DNA from: Siniperca chuatsi | Taxonomy: Eukaryota > Chordata > Actinopteri > Centrarchiformes > Sinipercidae | Direction: 5' to 3' | Assembly (NCBI RefSeq): GCF_020085105.1 | Contig: NC_058045.1 | Span: forward strand, 21,871,833 to 21,935,832 | Length of the DNA stretch: 64,000 nt | Shown here: positions 24,490-50,690 of the stretch, piece by piece | Numbering within the stretch: the first letter of the stretch is position 1 | How the letters are laid out: the number at the start of each line of letters is the position of its first letter | Made by a program: the position numbers and the translations under genes | Notes under the pieces: generated by a model | Told to the model about the DNA's origin: nothing | The model's database searches: none | The model's input: only the letters and a program-made list of their open reading frames with translations

Positions 24490-25367
24490 TTGAAACTCTA
24501 CTACTCTCAACGTCAGCACAACTACGTACTGTTACAATGTTCTCTGTATTCTTATACTCTTCGTATTCTTACCACTGGACTATGAGTTAAGCAAAAAACT
24601 GTGTTCTTCTGTTTAATGAAGTGACTGCGTTCCACTAATACATTAAACATAGCAAAAACAAGTAGTTTTTCAGCCCAAGTATTATTTAGTTGATCCGCTC
24701 CAAATTTCTGTTATCAATTAGTCAGACTGGCCACGGTGGCTAGGCTAAATAATAGCCATGTTAGCTAGGGCTAGCTCCAATTTGAGCTTTTGAGTACATC
24801 AGTAAAGATGATATTACTTTACTGTCATTTCAAAAGCATATCGCACATATCACAGCAACAGAACGACGGCAGAAACGTATACATTCCTGTATTTACAGTG
24901 CTATGTTGTGCTAACATTGTCAATAAAGAAAGAAAAAAAGTATTCATTTACGGCAGTGCTTGTCGAAAAACTACCGGCACTGGTGTGACAGTGGCTTACC
25001 GCCGTTAAGCGGCACCTGCCGGTAGGAAGCGGTATGTGCCGGTGGAACAGAGCGGAATATCAGGATCGGCATATGCCGCTGAACCACCAGTTACATACCA
25101 TCAGACACTTTTCGCTCTCGGCCTCACTCCTAATCAGTTGTTGTCAACAATAACTTAATTTCTGAATGCGACATCCATAACTCACGAAAATACACACACA
25201 TCAGGCAGGTGATTAATTTACTTTAGGTAAAGAAGAGAAAACAGCAGATTTAGAAAAATCATATGCTGGACAAAACCGAAACATGAATTTTTCCATAATA
25301 AGGGAATGACAACGCATTGCCTCTTTTCCCAGTCAGCTTGAAAACCAATGCCCTCCTGCTTGCAGCT

Positions 25368-26169
25368 ATGTGACAAAGTCTAAGGAGCTGGTTGTGGATC
25401 TACGGAGGGCCAAGGCACCAGCGACCCGGTTTCCATCCAGGGGTCAGTGTGGACATGGTAGATGATTACAAGTACCTGGGAGTACACTTGGATAATAAAC
25501 TGGACTGGACCAAGAACACTCAAGCTGTTTTACAGGAAGGGCCAGAGCCGCCTCTATTTTCTGAGGAGGCTGAGGTCCTTCAACATCTGCCGGACAATGC
25601 TGAAGATGTTTTATGAGTCTATGGTGGCCAGTACTATCCTGTATGCTGTTGCATGCTGGGGCAGCAGGTTGAGGGTAGCGGACGCCAACAGACTCAACAA
25701 ACTGATCCGTAAGGCCAGTGACATTGTGGGGTGGAGCTGGACTCTCTGGCGGTGGTGTCAGAGAGGAGGATGCTGGCCAAACTACACGCCATCTTGGACA
25801 GTGTCTCCCACCCACTCCATGATGTGCTGGTCAAGCAAAGGAGCACCTTCAGCGGAAGACTCATCCCACCAAAAAGCACCACAGAGCGCCACAGGAAGTC
25901 ATTCCTGCCTGTGGCCATCAAACTCTTTAACTCCTCCCTCTAACGGTTAGTGTGTATGACCCTAGGTCACTAAACTGGACATTGATCATTACATCTCTGC
26001 CATACTTGAATAATTGTGCAATATTCTGTGTATTACTCCTGTGCAATATTTAGTTTTCCTATGTTAGTTTTTCCTATTTATGGATATTGATATTATATAC
26101 CTCCATTACTGCTGTGCAATACTTTAATAACCTCAATAAGCTACACTTAACTCGACAGTACATGCACCA
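25368..26169 (+). mobile_element. L2-like LINE, 3' end (unit B)
   Basis: Duplicate of the LINE at 20886-21690, with the same truncation point and 3' UTR. Three G/C homopolymers are one base shorter than in unit A (near 25426, 25441 and 25728), adding frame breaks. Confidence 0.85.
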
Positions 26170-26221
26170 TAAAGGTACTTGTGGCATGATGTCGCATTTG
26201 TTTGACGGAAGAAAAGGTTCT

Positions 26222-26302
26222 TGTCAGAAGTGGGATTCGAACCCACGCCTCCAGGAGACTGCGACCTGAACGCAGCGCCTTAGACCGCTCGGCCATCCTG
26301 AC
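26222..26302 (-). tRNA. tRNA-Leu(CAG), copy 4, shortened variable arm
   Basis: 81 nt. The acceptor, anticodon and A and B boxes match the other copies, but the variable arm has lost two bases relative to copy 2 (CTCCTGG in place of CTCTCCTGG on the tRNA strand). It could still fold as a type II tRNA. It may be functional or an early pseudogene. Confidence 0.85.
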
Positions 26303-26831
26303 TTGAAACTCTACTACTCTCAACGTCAGCACAACTACGTACTGTTACAATGTTCTCTGTATTCTTATACTCTTCGTATTCTTACCACTGGACTATGAGT
26401 TAAGCAAAAAACTGTGTTCTTCTGTTTAATGAAGTGACTGCGTTCCACTAATACATTAAACATAGCAAAAACAAGTAGTTTTTCAGCCCAAGTATTATTT
26501 AGTTGATCCGCTCCAAATTTCTGTTATCAATTAGTCAGACTGGCCACGGTGGCTAGGCTAAATAATAGCCATGTTAGCTAGGGCTAGCTCCAATTTGAGC
26601 TTTTGAGTACATCAGTAAAGATGATATTACCTACTATATATTACGATATTATATTACTGTCATTTCAAAAGCATATCGCACATATCACAGCAACAGAACG
26701 ACGGCAGAAACGTATACATTCCTGTATTTACAGTGCTATGTTGTGCTAACATTGTCAATAAAGAAAGAAAAAAGTATCCATTTACGGCAGTGCTTGTCGA
26801 AAAACTACCGGCACTGGTGTGACAGTGGCTT

Positions 26832-27170
26832 GCTCTTTTGCAAAAGTGTTTGCCCCCTTCCTGATTTCTTATTTTTTTGCATGTTTGTCACACTTAAATG
26901 TTTCAGATCATCAAACAAATTTAAATATTAGTCAAAGATAACACAAGTAAACACAAAATGCAGTTTTTAAATGAAGGTTGTGATTATTAAGAGAAAACAA
27001 AATCCAAACCTAATAGTGATTGCCCCTCAAACCTAATAACTGGTTGGGCCACCTTTAGCAGCAACAACTGCAACCAAGCGTTTGTGATAACTTGCAATGA
27101 GTCTTTTACAGCTGAGGAGGAATTTTGGCCCACTCATCTTTGCAGGATTGTTGTAATTCAGCCACCCCTC
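26832..27170 (-). mobile_element. internally deleted Tc1-like element (unit B)
   Basis: Duplicate of the element at 22356-22680 with the same internal deletion. The following LINE tail has one G fewer (near 27173). Confidence 0.75.
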
Positions 27171-28327
27171 GGGATCAATAAAGTATTTCTGATTCTGATT
27201 CTCCATCGCTGTCTGTTTCTTTGTTGTATTTGACACATCTGCAAACTGCATTACATAGCTGCAAGCAGGAGGGCATTGCTTTTCAAGCTGACTGGGAAAA
27301 GAGGCAATGCGTTGTCATTCCCTTATTATGGAAAAATTCATGTTTCGGTTTTGTCCAGCAAATGATTTTTCTAAATCTGCTGTTTTCAAATTAATCACCT
27401 GCCTGATGTGTGTGTATTTTTGTGAGTTATGGATGTCGCATTCAGAAATCAAATTATTGTTGACAACAACTGAACAAATCTATAATGATTGCTTGTTGTA
27501 GTGAATCACCAGCTCCACGGGGTTACTGTTACTGTTCATGCTCTTTCGCCAAAAAGCTGACAGCATCTCTGATAATCAGATCAACCTGTAGAGTTTGCAG
27601 AGGATAACATCCTTATCTTTCAGAATGAATTCATCTGTTGGGAGCGAGATCAGCTGACTGAATGGTGCAGTCACCCTCTGGACTTGAACTCTCTTTAACA
27701 AGCAATTAAAAAAATAATTAAGGAAGTACACACAACCTCACCCTGTTATTGAGAAATAAGTCAGATTCCTGTGAAATGTAATTTCTGTGGGCTTGCTTAT
27801 ATGAAAATGTATATTTAGAACAGAACTGCAAACTTTGTTTCGTCATGATTTCACCACAAGGAGTTTAATCAGCCTGTAACTAGTAATTGTGTTGGAGGAG
27901 TGTACAGTTGGCTTAACTGGTAAACACTCAATTATTTTTTTCATAAGTTTCCATGAAAAAAGAGATATAGATAATGATCTCAGACATACTGCATGTACAG
28001 TATAAACTCCTCTCTAAGAAATTATTAGAAAACTAAAGTACAGAAACAAAAGTGTTTTCCACTAGTGGTGGAAGGCCACAGAGTCGTAAAAGTAATAATA
28101 TCTTTATTTATATAGCACTATCAAAACAAAGTTATAAAGTGCTTCACATAGCAAGCAAAGAACGCATAAAACACAACATACAAACATACAAAGTCAGCTG
28201 TAAAAGAATAAAATTCCTAAATGAACCACATAAAAAATAAAAAAAAATGGCAAAACCCATAAACAGAATACAGAGAACATTGTAACAGTACGCAAAGATG
28301 GTGACGTTGAGATTAGTAGAGTTTCAA

Positions 28328-28410
28328 GTCAGGATGGCCGAGCGGTCTAAGGCGCTGCGTTCAGGTCGCAGTCTCCCCTGGAGGCGTGGGTTCGAATCCC
28401 ACTTCTGACA
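28328..28410 (+). tRNA. tRNA-Leu(CAG), copy 5
   Basis: 83 nt on the plus strand, identical in the mature part to copies 1 and 3. The anticodon is CAG. The TTTT terminator is at 28417-28420. Its 5' flank (28265-28327) has several differences from the other copies. Confidence 0.95.
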
Positions 28411-28636
28411 AGAACCTTTTCTTCCGTCAAACAAATGCGACATCATGCCACAAGTACCTTTATCCGGTCTGTGTCGGTTTGTACACACAGTTTGTACACA
28501 CACATGCAACATTATCTGCCACACATTATGATTATGATACCGAAACTTTATTGTCCATCATAGTGGGAATTACATTTTGAATGCACCTCAGCAGAATCAA
28601 TTAATACAACAATTAGGCTAATCGGTACGTCTTCCT

Positions 28637-29105
28637 TCCTGATTTCTTATTTTTTTGCATGTTTGTCACACTTTAATGTTTCAGATCTGAAGGAGAATGT
28701 CCGGCCATCTGTTCGTGACCTCAAGCTGAAGTGAACTTGGGTTCTGCAGCAGGACAATGATCCAAAACACACCAGCAAGTCCACCTCTGAATGGCTGAAG
28801 AAGAAGTGGCCTAGTCAAAGTCCTGACCTGAATCCCATTGAGATGCTGTGGCATGATCTTAAAAAGGCAGTTCATGCTCGAAAACCCACCAATGTGGCTG
28901 AATTACAACAATTCTGCAAAAATGAGTGGGCCAAAATTCCTCCACAGCGCTATAAAAGACTCATTGCAAGTTATCGCAAAAGCGCTTGGTTGCAGTTGTT
29001 GCTGCTAAGGGTGGCCCAACCAGTTATTAGGTTTGAGGGGCAATCACTTTTTCACACAGGGCCATATAGGTTTGGATTTTGTTTTCCCTTAATAATAGCA
29101 ACCTT
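28637..29105 (+). mobile_element. Tc1-like transposon remnant, inverted copy
   Basis: Reverse complement of 23712-24180. It reads the same transposase C-terminus on the plus strand ([10 protein letters not shown], then [14 protein letters not shown]). The N-terminal part is missing. Confidence 0.85.
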
Positions 29106-30048
29106 CCTTTGTATGTTGTGTTTTATGTGTTCTTTGCTTGCTATGTGAAGCACTTTATAACTTTGTTTTGATAGTGCTATATAAATAAAGATATTATTAC
29201 TTTTACGACTCTGTGGCCTTCCACACTAGTGGAAAACACTTTTGTTTCTGTACTTTAGTTTTCTAATAATTTCTTAGAGAGGAGTTTATACTGTACATGC
29301 AGTATGTCTGAGATCATTATCTATATCTCTTTTTTCATGGAAACTTATGAAAAAAATAATTGAGTGTTTACCAGTTAAGCCAACTGTACACCCCCTCCAA
29401 CACAATTACTAGTTACAGGCTGATTAAACTCCTTGTGGTGAAATCATGACGAAACAAAGTTGCGCAGTTCTGTTCTAAATATACATTTTCATATAAGCAA
29501 GCCCACAGAAATTACATTTCACAGGAATCTGACTTATTTCTCAATAACAGGGTGAGGTTGTGTGTACTTCCTTAATTATTTTTTTAATTGCTTGTTAAAG
29601 AGAGTTCAAGTCCAGAGGGTGACTGCACCATTCAGTCAGCTGATCTCGCTCCCAACAGATGAATTCATTCTGAAAGATAAGGATGTTATCCTCTGCAAAC
29701 TCTACAGGTTGATCTGATTATCAGAGATGCTGTTAGCTTTTTGGCGAAAGAGCATGAACAGTAACAGTAACCCCGTGGAGCTGGTGATTCACTACATCAA
29801 GCAATCAATTATAGCTTTAAGGGGCAATTAATATCAACTATATATCAATGTAACCCAAAATACAATGTAAACTTTGATCATAAGGTAAATAATATGGAAA
29901 AAATGTAAAAGTGTTTTATGTGGTGCTTCAACCGAACACACACAGGTGGCAAATAGACACATATGCACGCCCACAGGTTTTTGGTAAGTAATGTCAGAGG
30001 TCACTGAAGGAGATGAGGTGGAGTGAGTGAGTGGGTAGTCTTGTGCTG

Positions 30049-30056
30049 TATAAATA
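30049..30056 (+). promoter_or_regulatory. TATA box, left transglutaminase
   Basis: TATAAATA lies 65 bases upstream of the ATG at 30121, leaving room for a short leader. The matching element of the right gene is at 49782-49789 on the minus strand. Conservation in both copies supports a real core promoter. Confidence 0.75.
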
Positions 30057-30120
30057 CAGGACAATGATGGACACACTCGGAGCAACATTTTACAAGACTT
30101 TAATAGGAAGAAGATCTGCA

Positions 30121-38146
<8,026 letters not shown>

Positions 38147-38466
38147 CTTACATAGCTGAAGTTGAAGGAAACAATTTCATACAACATCTGATTTGTGTCC
38201 ATCACATACTCTGTCCAGAGGTACTGATGAAAATACTGTACTAAAGACTTTGGTGGCAGTGGTAGATGAATGTTACACAAAATCTGTTGTTTTATGTTTT
38301 GTTACTTGATTTCAAAATATGATTGGAACAAACTGTGTAATTATAGCACCATTTGTAAGAACCAAAGACAATCCTTTTATATGTAACACTTAATCTTAAT
38401 TCATTTCTGCAAATTACTGTGTGATTTCAATATGATGATGCTGATATGAAATGTATGTATTATTTC

Positions 38467-38472
38467 AATAAA
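38467..38472 (+). promoter_or_regulatory. poly(A) signal, left transglutaminase
   Basis: AATAAA lies about 320 bases after the stop codon, in an otherwise ORF-free stretch. Confidence 0.65.
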
Positions 38473-38934
38473 GATTGTATGTTTGGTTTCTTAAAGTGCA
38501 TACATCAGGCTTTCGTTTATGTATTGAATATGTGTATTTACAATATTTACAATAGTGCCAATAGATGTGGTTTACAGTGGGGACACAGGCTTGAAGGCTG
38601 AATACAGGACTTTATAGGCGAATATTGTAGCAATATTATTTCTAAATGTGTGTTGGTGCGTTGCTTAGCGTCTATCTGCATTTTCCAGCAAGTTCAGCTA
38701 AGCTGTAATGCTGCTGTGAAGAAAGTTGAACCTGATTGTCAAAACGTGCACAGGTTCAGCCACTAAACTGCTGCTAAGCTAGATGCATGATGAAGTGTCT
38801 TTATAAGGTCTCCACACAGGTGATTCAGAGGAATGTTGCTTAATTTTTCGCTGAAAATGGTAATTAAAGAAATTGGTTGCAGCTTTCAGACTTCTGACTT
38901 TCCAAGCGAGCTGTGCATATCAATGAAGGATTCA

Positions 38935-39180
38935 ATTCAGTTCAATTCAGTTTTATTTCTAGAGCGCCAATTCATAGCAGAAGTTATCTCATTGCAATTT
39001 TCTTATAGAGCAGGTCTAGACCGTACTCTTTATATTATTATTTACAGAGACCCAACAAATCCCACCATGAGCAAGCACTTGGTGACAGTGGCAAGGAAAA
39101 ACTTCCTTTAAGAGGCAGAAACCTCGAGCAGAACCAGACTTAGTGGTGGGTGGCCATCCAACGCTGCAGTGTTAGGTTAT

Positions 39181-39213
<33 letters not shown>

Positions 39214-40497
39214 GAGGGAGAGGGAGGCACAATGCAAATACCACCTAGAATTTTTAAAATAGTAGTAATGTAATTGTAGTGGTAATATTAATAGATTAAT
39301 AATAATAATAATAATAATAATAGGAATGAAAGCTATAGGAAAAATAATGACAGTATTAGTAACAGAGCCAATAACAACAACTGTAGTAACAGTTGTCGAG
39401 CAGGAACACTGGGGCAGCATTGGCCCACAACCACAGATCCAGTCTCTGCAGCTCCAGAGGCAGAAATACCTGCTGAAAGCGACAGAAGGAGAGAGGAGAG
39501 AAACGAGAAAGCCCAAAACTACAGGAGAGAGAAGATGTCGAGTTAGTAACATGCAGTAATGGGATAAAAATGCATACAGATGGAGAGGGAGAGAAAGAGA
39601 GAAGAAAGAGGTGCATCATAGGAAATCTCCCGGCAGTCTAGGCCTGTAGCAGCAAAACTAAGGGATGGTTCAAGACTCACCCAAGCCAGCCCTAACTATA
39701 AGCTTTATCAAAGAGGAAAGCCTTAAGTCTACTGTTAAATGTGGAGATGGTGTCTGCCTCTCGAACCCAAACTGGGACCTGATTCCACAGGAGAGGAGCT
39801 TGATAACTGAAGGCTCTGGCTCACATTGTACTTTTGGAAACTCTTGGAACCACAAGTAACCCTGCATCCTGGGAGTGCTGTGTTCTAGTCAGGTAATAAG
39901 GTATTATGAGCTTTAAGATACGATGGTGCCTGACCATTAAGAGCTTTGTAGGTGAGGAGAAGGATTTTAAATTCTATTCTGTATTTTACAGGGAGCCAGT
40001 GCAGAGAAGCTAATTCTGGAGAAATATGATCTCTTTTCCTAGTTCTTGTCAGTACATGTGCTGCAGCATTCTGGATCAACTGAAGAGTCTTAAGGGACTT
40101 ATTGATAATAAGGAATTGCAATAGTCCAAACTAGAAGTAACGAATGCATGCACTAGTTTTTCGGCATCATTTTGAGACAGGATGTGCTGACTTTTGCAAT
40201 GTTGTGTAGGTGAAAAAAGGCAGTCCTTGAAGTTTGTTTCATGTGGGAGTTAAAGGATAAATCCTGATCAAAGATAACACTGAGGTTTCTTACAGTGCTG
40301 CTGGAGGCCAGGGCAATTCCATCTAGAGTAACTGTATCTTTAGATAATGTGTCTCGGAGGTGTTTGGGGCCAAGTACATTAACTTTAGTTTTGTCAGAGT
40401 TTAACATCAGAAAGTTGCAGGTCATCCAGGTCTTTATGTCCTTAAGGCATGCTTTAAGTTTAGCTAAGAGGTTAGTTTCATCTGGCTTGATCAATAG
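38935..40497 (-). mobile_element. L2-like LINE, 3' part, between the two transglutaminases
   Basis: Read on the minus strand it gives the end of a reverse transcriptase: NFLMLNSDKTKVNVLGPKHL, STVRNLSVIFDQDLSFNSHM and TSRTAFFHLHNIAKVST. These are followed by LQLIQNAAAHVLTRTRKRDH, LASLHWLPVKYRIEFKILLL and YKALNGQAPSYL. A long 3' UTR runs to about 38935. The frame is interrupted, and the 5' part is cut at 40497. It differs from the LINE in the tRNA block. Confidence 0.8.
39182..39322. repeat. (GA)n and (AAT)n microsatellites
   Basis: A GA run at 39182-39213 and an AAT run at 39296-39322 lie inside the 3' UTR part of the LINE at 38935-40497. Confidence 0.9.
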
Positions 40498-40735
40498 ATA
40501 GTCATCTGGACACTGTTTTCAGAATCAAGACGGAAGGAGTCTATCTGACTATCTGTCAGGTAGACTCCTTCCTGAGGGCAGGGCTTATGTAACACAGAGT
40601 AGCTTAAATTTCTGAGTTCCCATTCCATTTTTTCACAATTGAGAATGACTTCTGGATGGGAGCCGAAATGTCTTGATTCTGAAAACAGTGTCCAGATGAC
40701 TACGACTGAAACCTTTTCTACGATAGAACACTCCT
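40498..40735 (+). repeat. dispersed ~170-bp repeat, copy with an inverted piece
   Basis: 40562-40724 repeats 12775-12946. The preceding 40498-40533 is the complement of the repeat's own core, so the two pieces can fold on each other. It abuts the truncated end of the LINE. Confidence 0.75.
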
Positions 40736-41215
40736 GGACGAATGAGGGACTACACCGTCTCCACAATGTTTTTAACCCTGCTGTTCATGACTCGGGGCCC
40801 TGATGGTTTTCACTTCATTTAATAATCAGGGACAAAAAAACAGTTGTGATTTGGACCAGAAGAAGGGAACGAAGACAGAAGGAAACATCTTAAATTTGGC
40901 CATTCAGTCAAGTAAGAAATACAAGAAATGAAATGGTACATAAAAGAGGTACAGAAACAAAAAGCATTCCTTTGTGAATAGTGACGCAGTCATCCTGGCA
41001 GACACAACTATCATTTAAATAGAACTGATTTGCATATACAGGACACTGTTATAATACTTAGCGGCTGCTTTCATTTTGGCAGTTACCTTTTATATTTTCT
41101 TTTCATCAGATCCCATTCTTTACATTTAACCTGGGCGGCTGCTCCTCTCACATCCAGGAAATGTCACGTTATCTCACAATATGAGATGTGTCACTTTCAG
41201 TTGACTCAAAGGTTT
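40736..41215. other. spacer and 3' UTR of the right transglutaminase
   Basis: No coding exon is seen. It probably holds the right gene's 3' UTR. No AATAAA is obvious on the minus strand; a minus-strand ATTAAA occurs near 40816-40821. Confidence 0.4.
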
Positions 41216-49680
<8,465 letters not shown>

Positions 49681-49781
49681 CGCAGATCTTCTTCCTATTA
49701 AAGTCGTATAAAATGTTGCTCCGAGTGTCCTTAAGTGTCTTTACACTCTTCTTTTCATGCTTGGTGTCCATCATAGTCCTG

Positions 49782-49789
49782 TATTTATA
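49782..49789 (-). promoter_or_regulatory. TATA box, right transglutaminase
   Basis: TATAAATA on the minus strand, about 100 bases upstream of the ATG. The leader is about 36 bases longer than on the left because of an extra block between GATGGACAC and ACTCGGAG. Farther upstream the two promoters become clearly different. Confidence 0.72.
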
Positions 49790-50049
49790 CAGCACAAGAC
49801 TGCCCCCTCACACCCCATTACCTCCCTCGGTGATCTCTGACATCACTTACCAAAAACCGACACACACATACATACACCCACTCTGTGTGTGTTTGCAGTG
49901 TGTGAGTGATAGTCCAAAGTGAGCTTCTCATCCCCTTTGAAGTCTTTGTTGCTGTATACGTTGATGTGTATGTGTATGTGTGTTAGGGAGTGAGCATGTC
50001 AAGGGCTGTGACACTGAGTGCAGCCACTGGAGGAGTAAAATCCAGTCAC

Positions 50050-50470
50050 TTCTTCACTTATCAAGGTTCAAGTTTGTTGTCACTTAAAAAGTACCATGTA
50101 CATCCAGATGCAATGAAATGCATGTGCCCTGGCTCTCTCAGCACTTAAAACCATATATAATTAATAAATACCAGGAAATAATAAGTCACTGCGAGTGCCT
50201 ACTGTTCATTATTCTGACCACCTGGGGGTAAAAACTGTGTTGCTCTGTAAGCATTTTCCTGAGGGAAGGAGTGAGAACAGACCATGTGCTGGGTGGCTGG
50301 TGTCCTCCATAATACTTAGGCCCTTCCTTCTGCAGCGGGTAGTGTAAATGTCCTGAAGCTATGGCAGTGATGTTCCTATGATTTTTTAAGCTGTTTTTAC
50401 TGTCCTTCTCAGTTGTTTGTGGTCTTGTTCAGTCAGGTTGCCAAACTAACAAAAAAGCAACAACATTCAC
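50050..50470. repeat. LINE-tail-like repeat
   Basis: Starts TCAAGTTTGTTGTCACTT with GCAATGAAATGCATGTGCCC. Later it has TTCCTGAGGGAAGGAGTGAG and TTCTGCAGCGGGTAGTGTAA, phrases I associate with a fish LINE 3' region. There is no intact ORF and the family is not assigned. Confidence 0.45.
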
Positions 50471-50519
50471 ATTAGCCTCAGCTGTACTTTGTGCTAATTA
50501 GCAAAAGTAAGAATGCAAA

Positions 50520-50690
50520 TATGCTCAAGTAAGATGGTGAACATGGTAAACATCACACCTGCTTAACCTTAGCATGTTAGCATTGTCATTGTGAGCATGT
50601 TAGCATGCAGACATTTATCTCAAAGCACCGCTGTGTCTAAGTACAGTCACATGTCAACTAGAATAGCTGTTGACTCTTGGTCTTGTTAAG
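50520..50690. repeat. common teleost repeat fragment
   Basis: Runs of AGCATGTTAGCATTGTCATT and GAGCATGTTAGCATGCAGAC, then CTCAAAGCACCGCTGTGTC. This is a familiar high-copy fish repeat of the same broad group as 11820-11990. Confidence 0.5.

Larger units (their letters stand above)
24212..28183. repeat. tandem duplication, unit B (~4 kb)
   Basis: Second copy of unit A with the same internal order. It differs by a few substitutions, a 26-base loss near 24818, an 11-12 base tandem gain near 24325 and several shortened G or C runs. The match ends at about 28183, where sequence leading into the inverted copy begins. Confidence 0.9.
28265..29810 (-). repeat. inverted copy (C) of the A/B junction
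   Basis: Reverse complement of about 23030-24550. It holds in reversed order tRNA-Leu copy 5, the Tc1 remnant, and the end of unit A. Because it contains the A/B junction, it was copied from an arrangement in which the two units were already joined. Divergence rises near the left end, in the tRNA 5' flank. Confidence 0.88.

Noticed and set aside
19852-28460. tRNA-Leu copies as a SINE family
   Set aside because: All copies keep a mature tRNA end, a terminator and long shared flanks, and lie in one local duplicated block. There are no poly(A)-type tails or scattered insertions.
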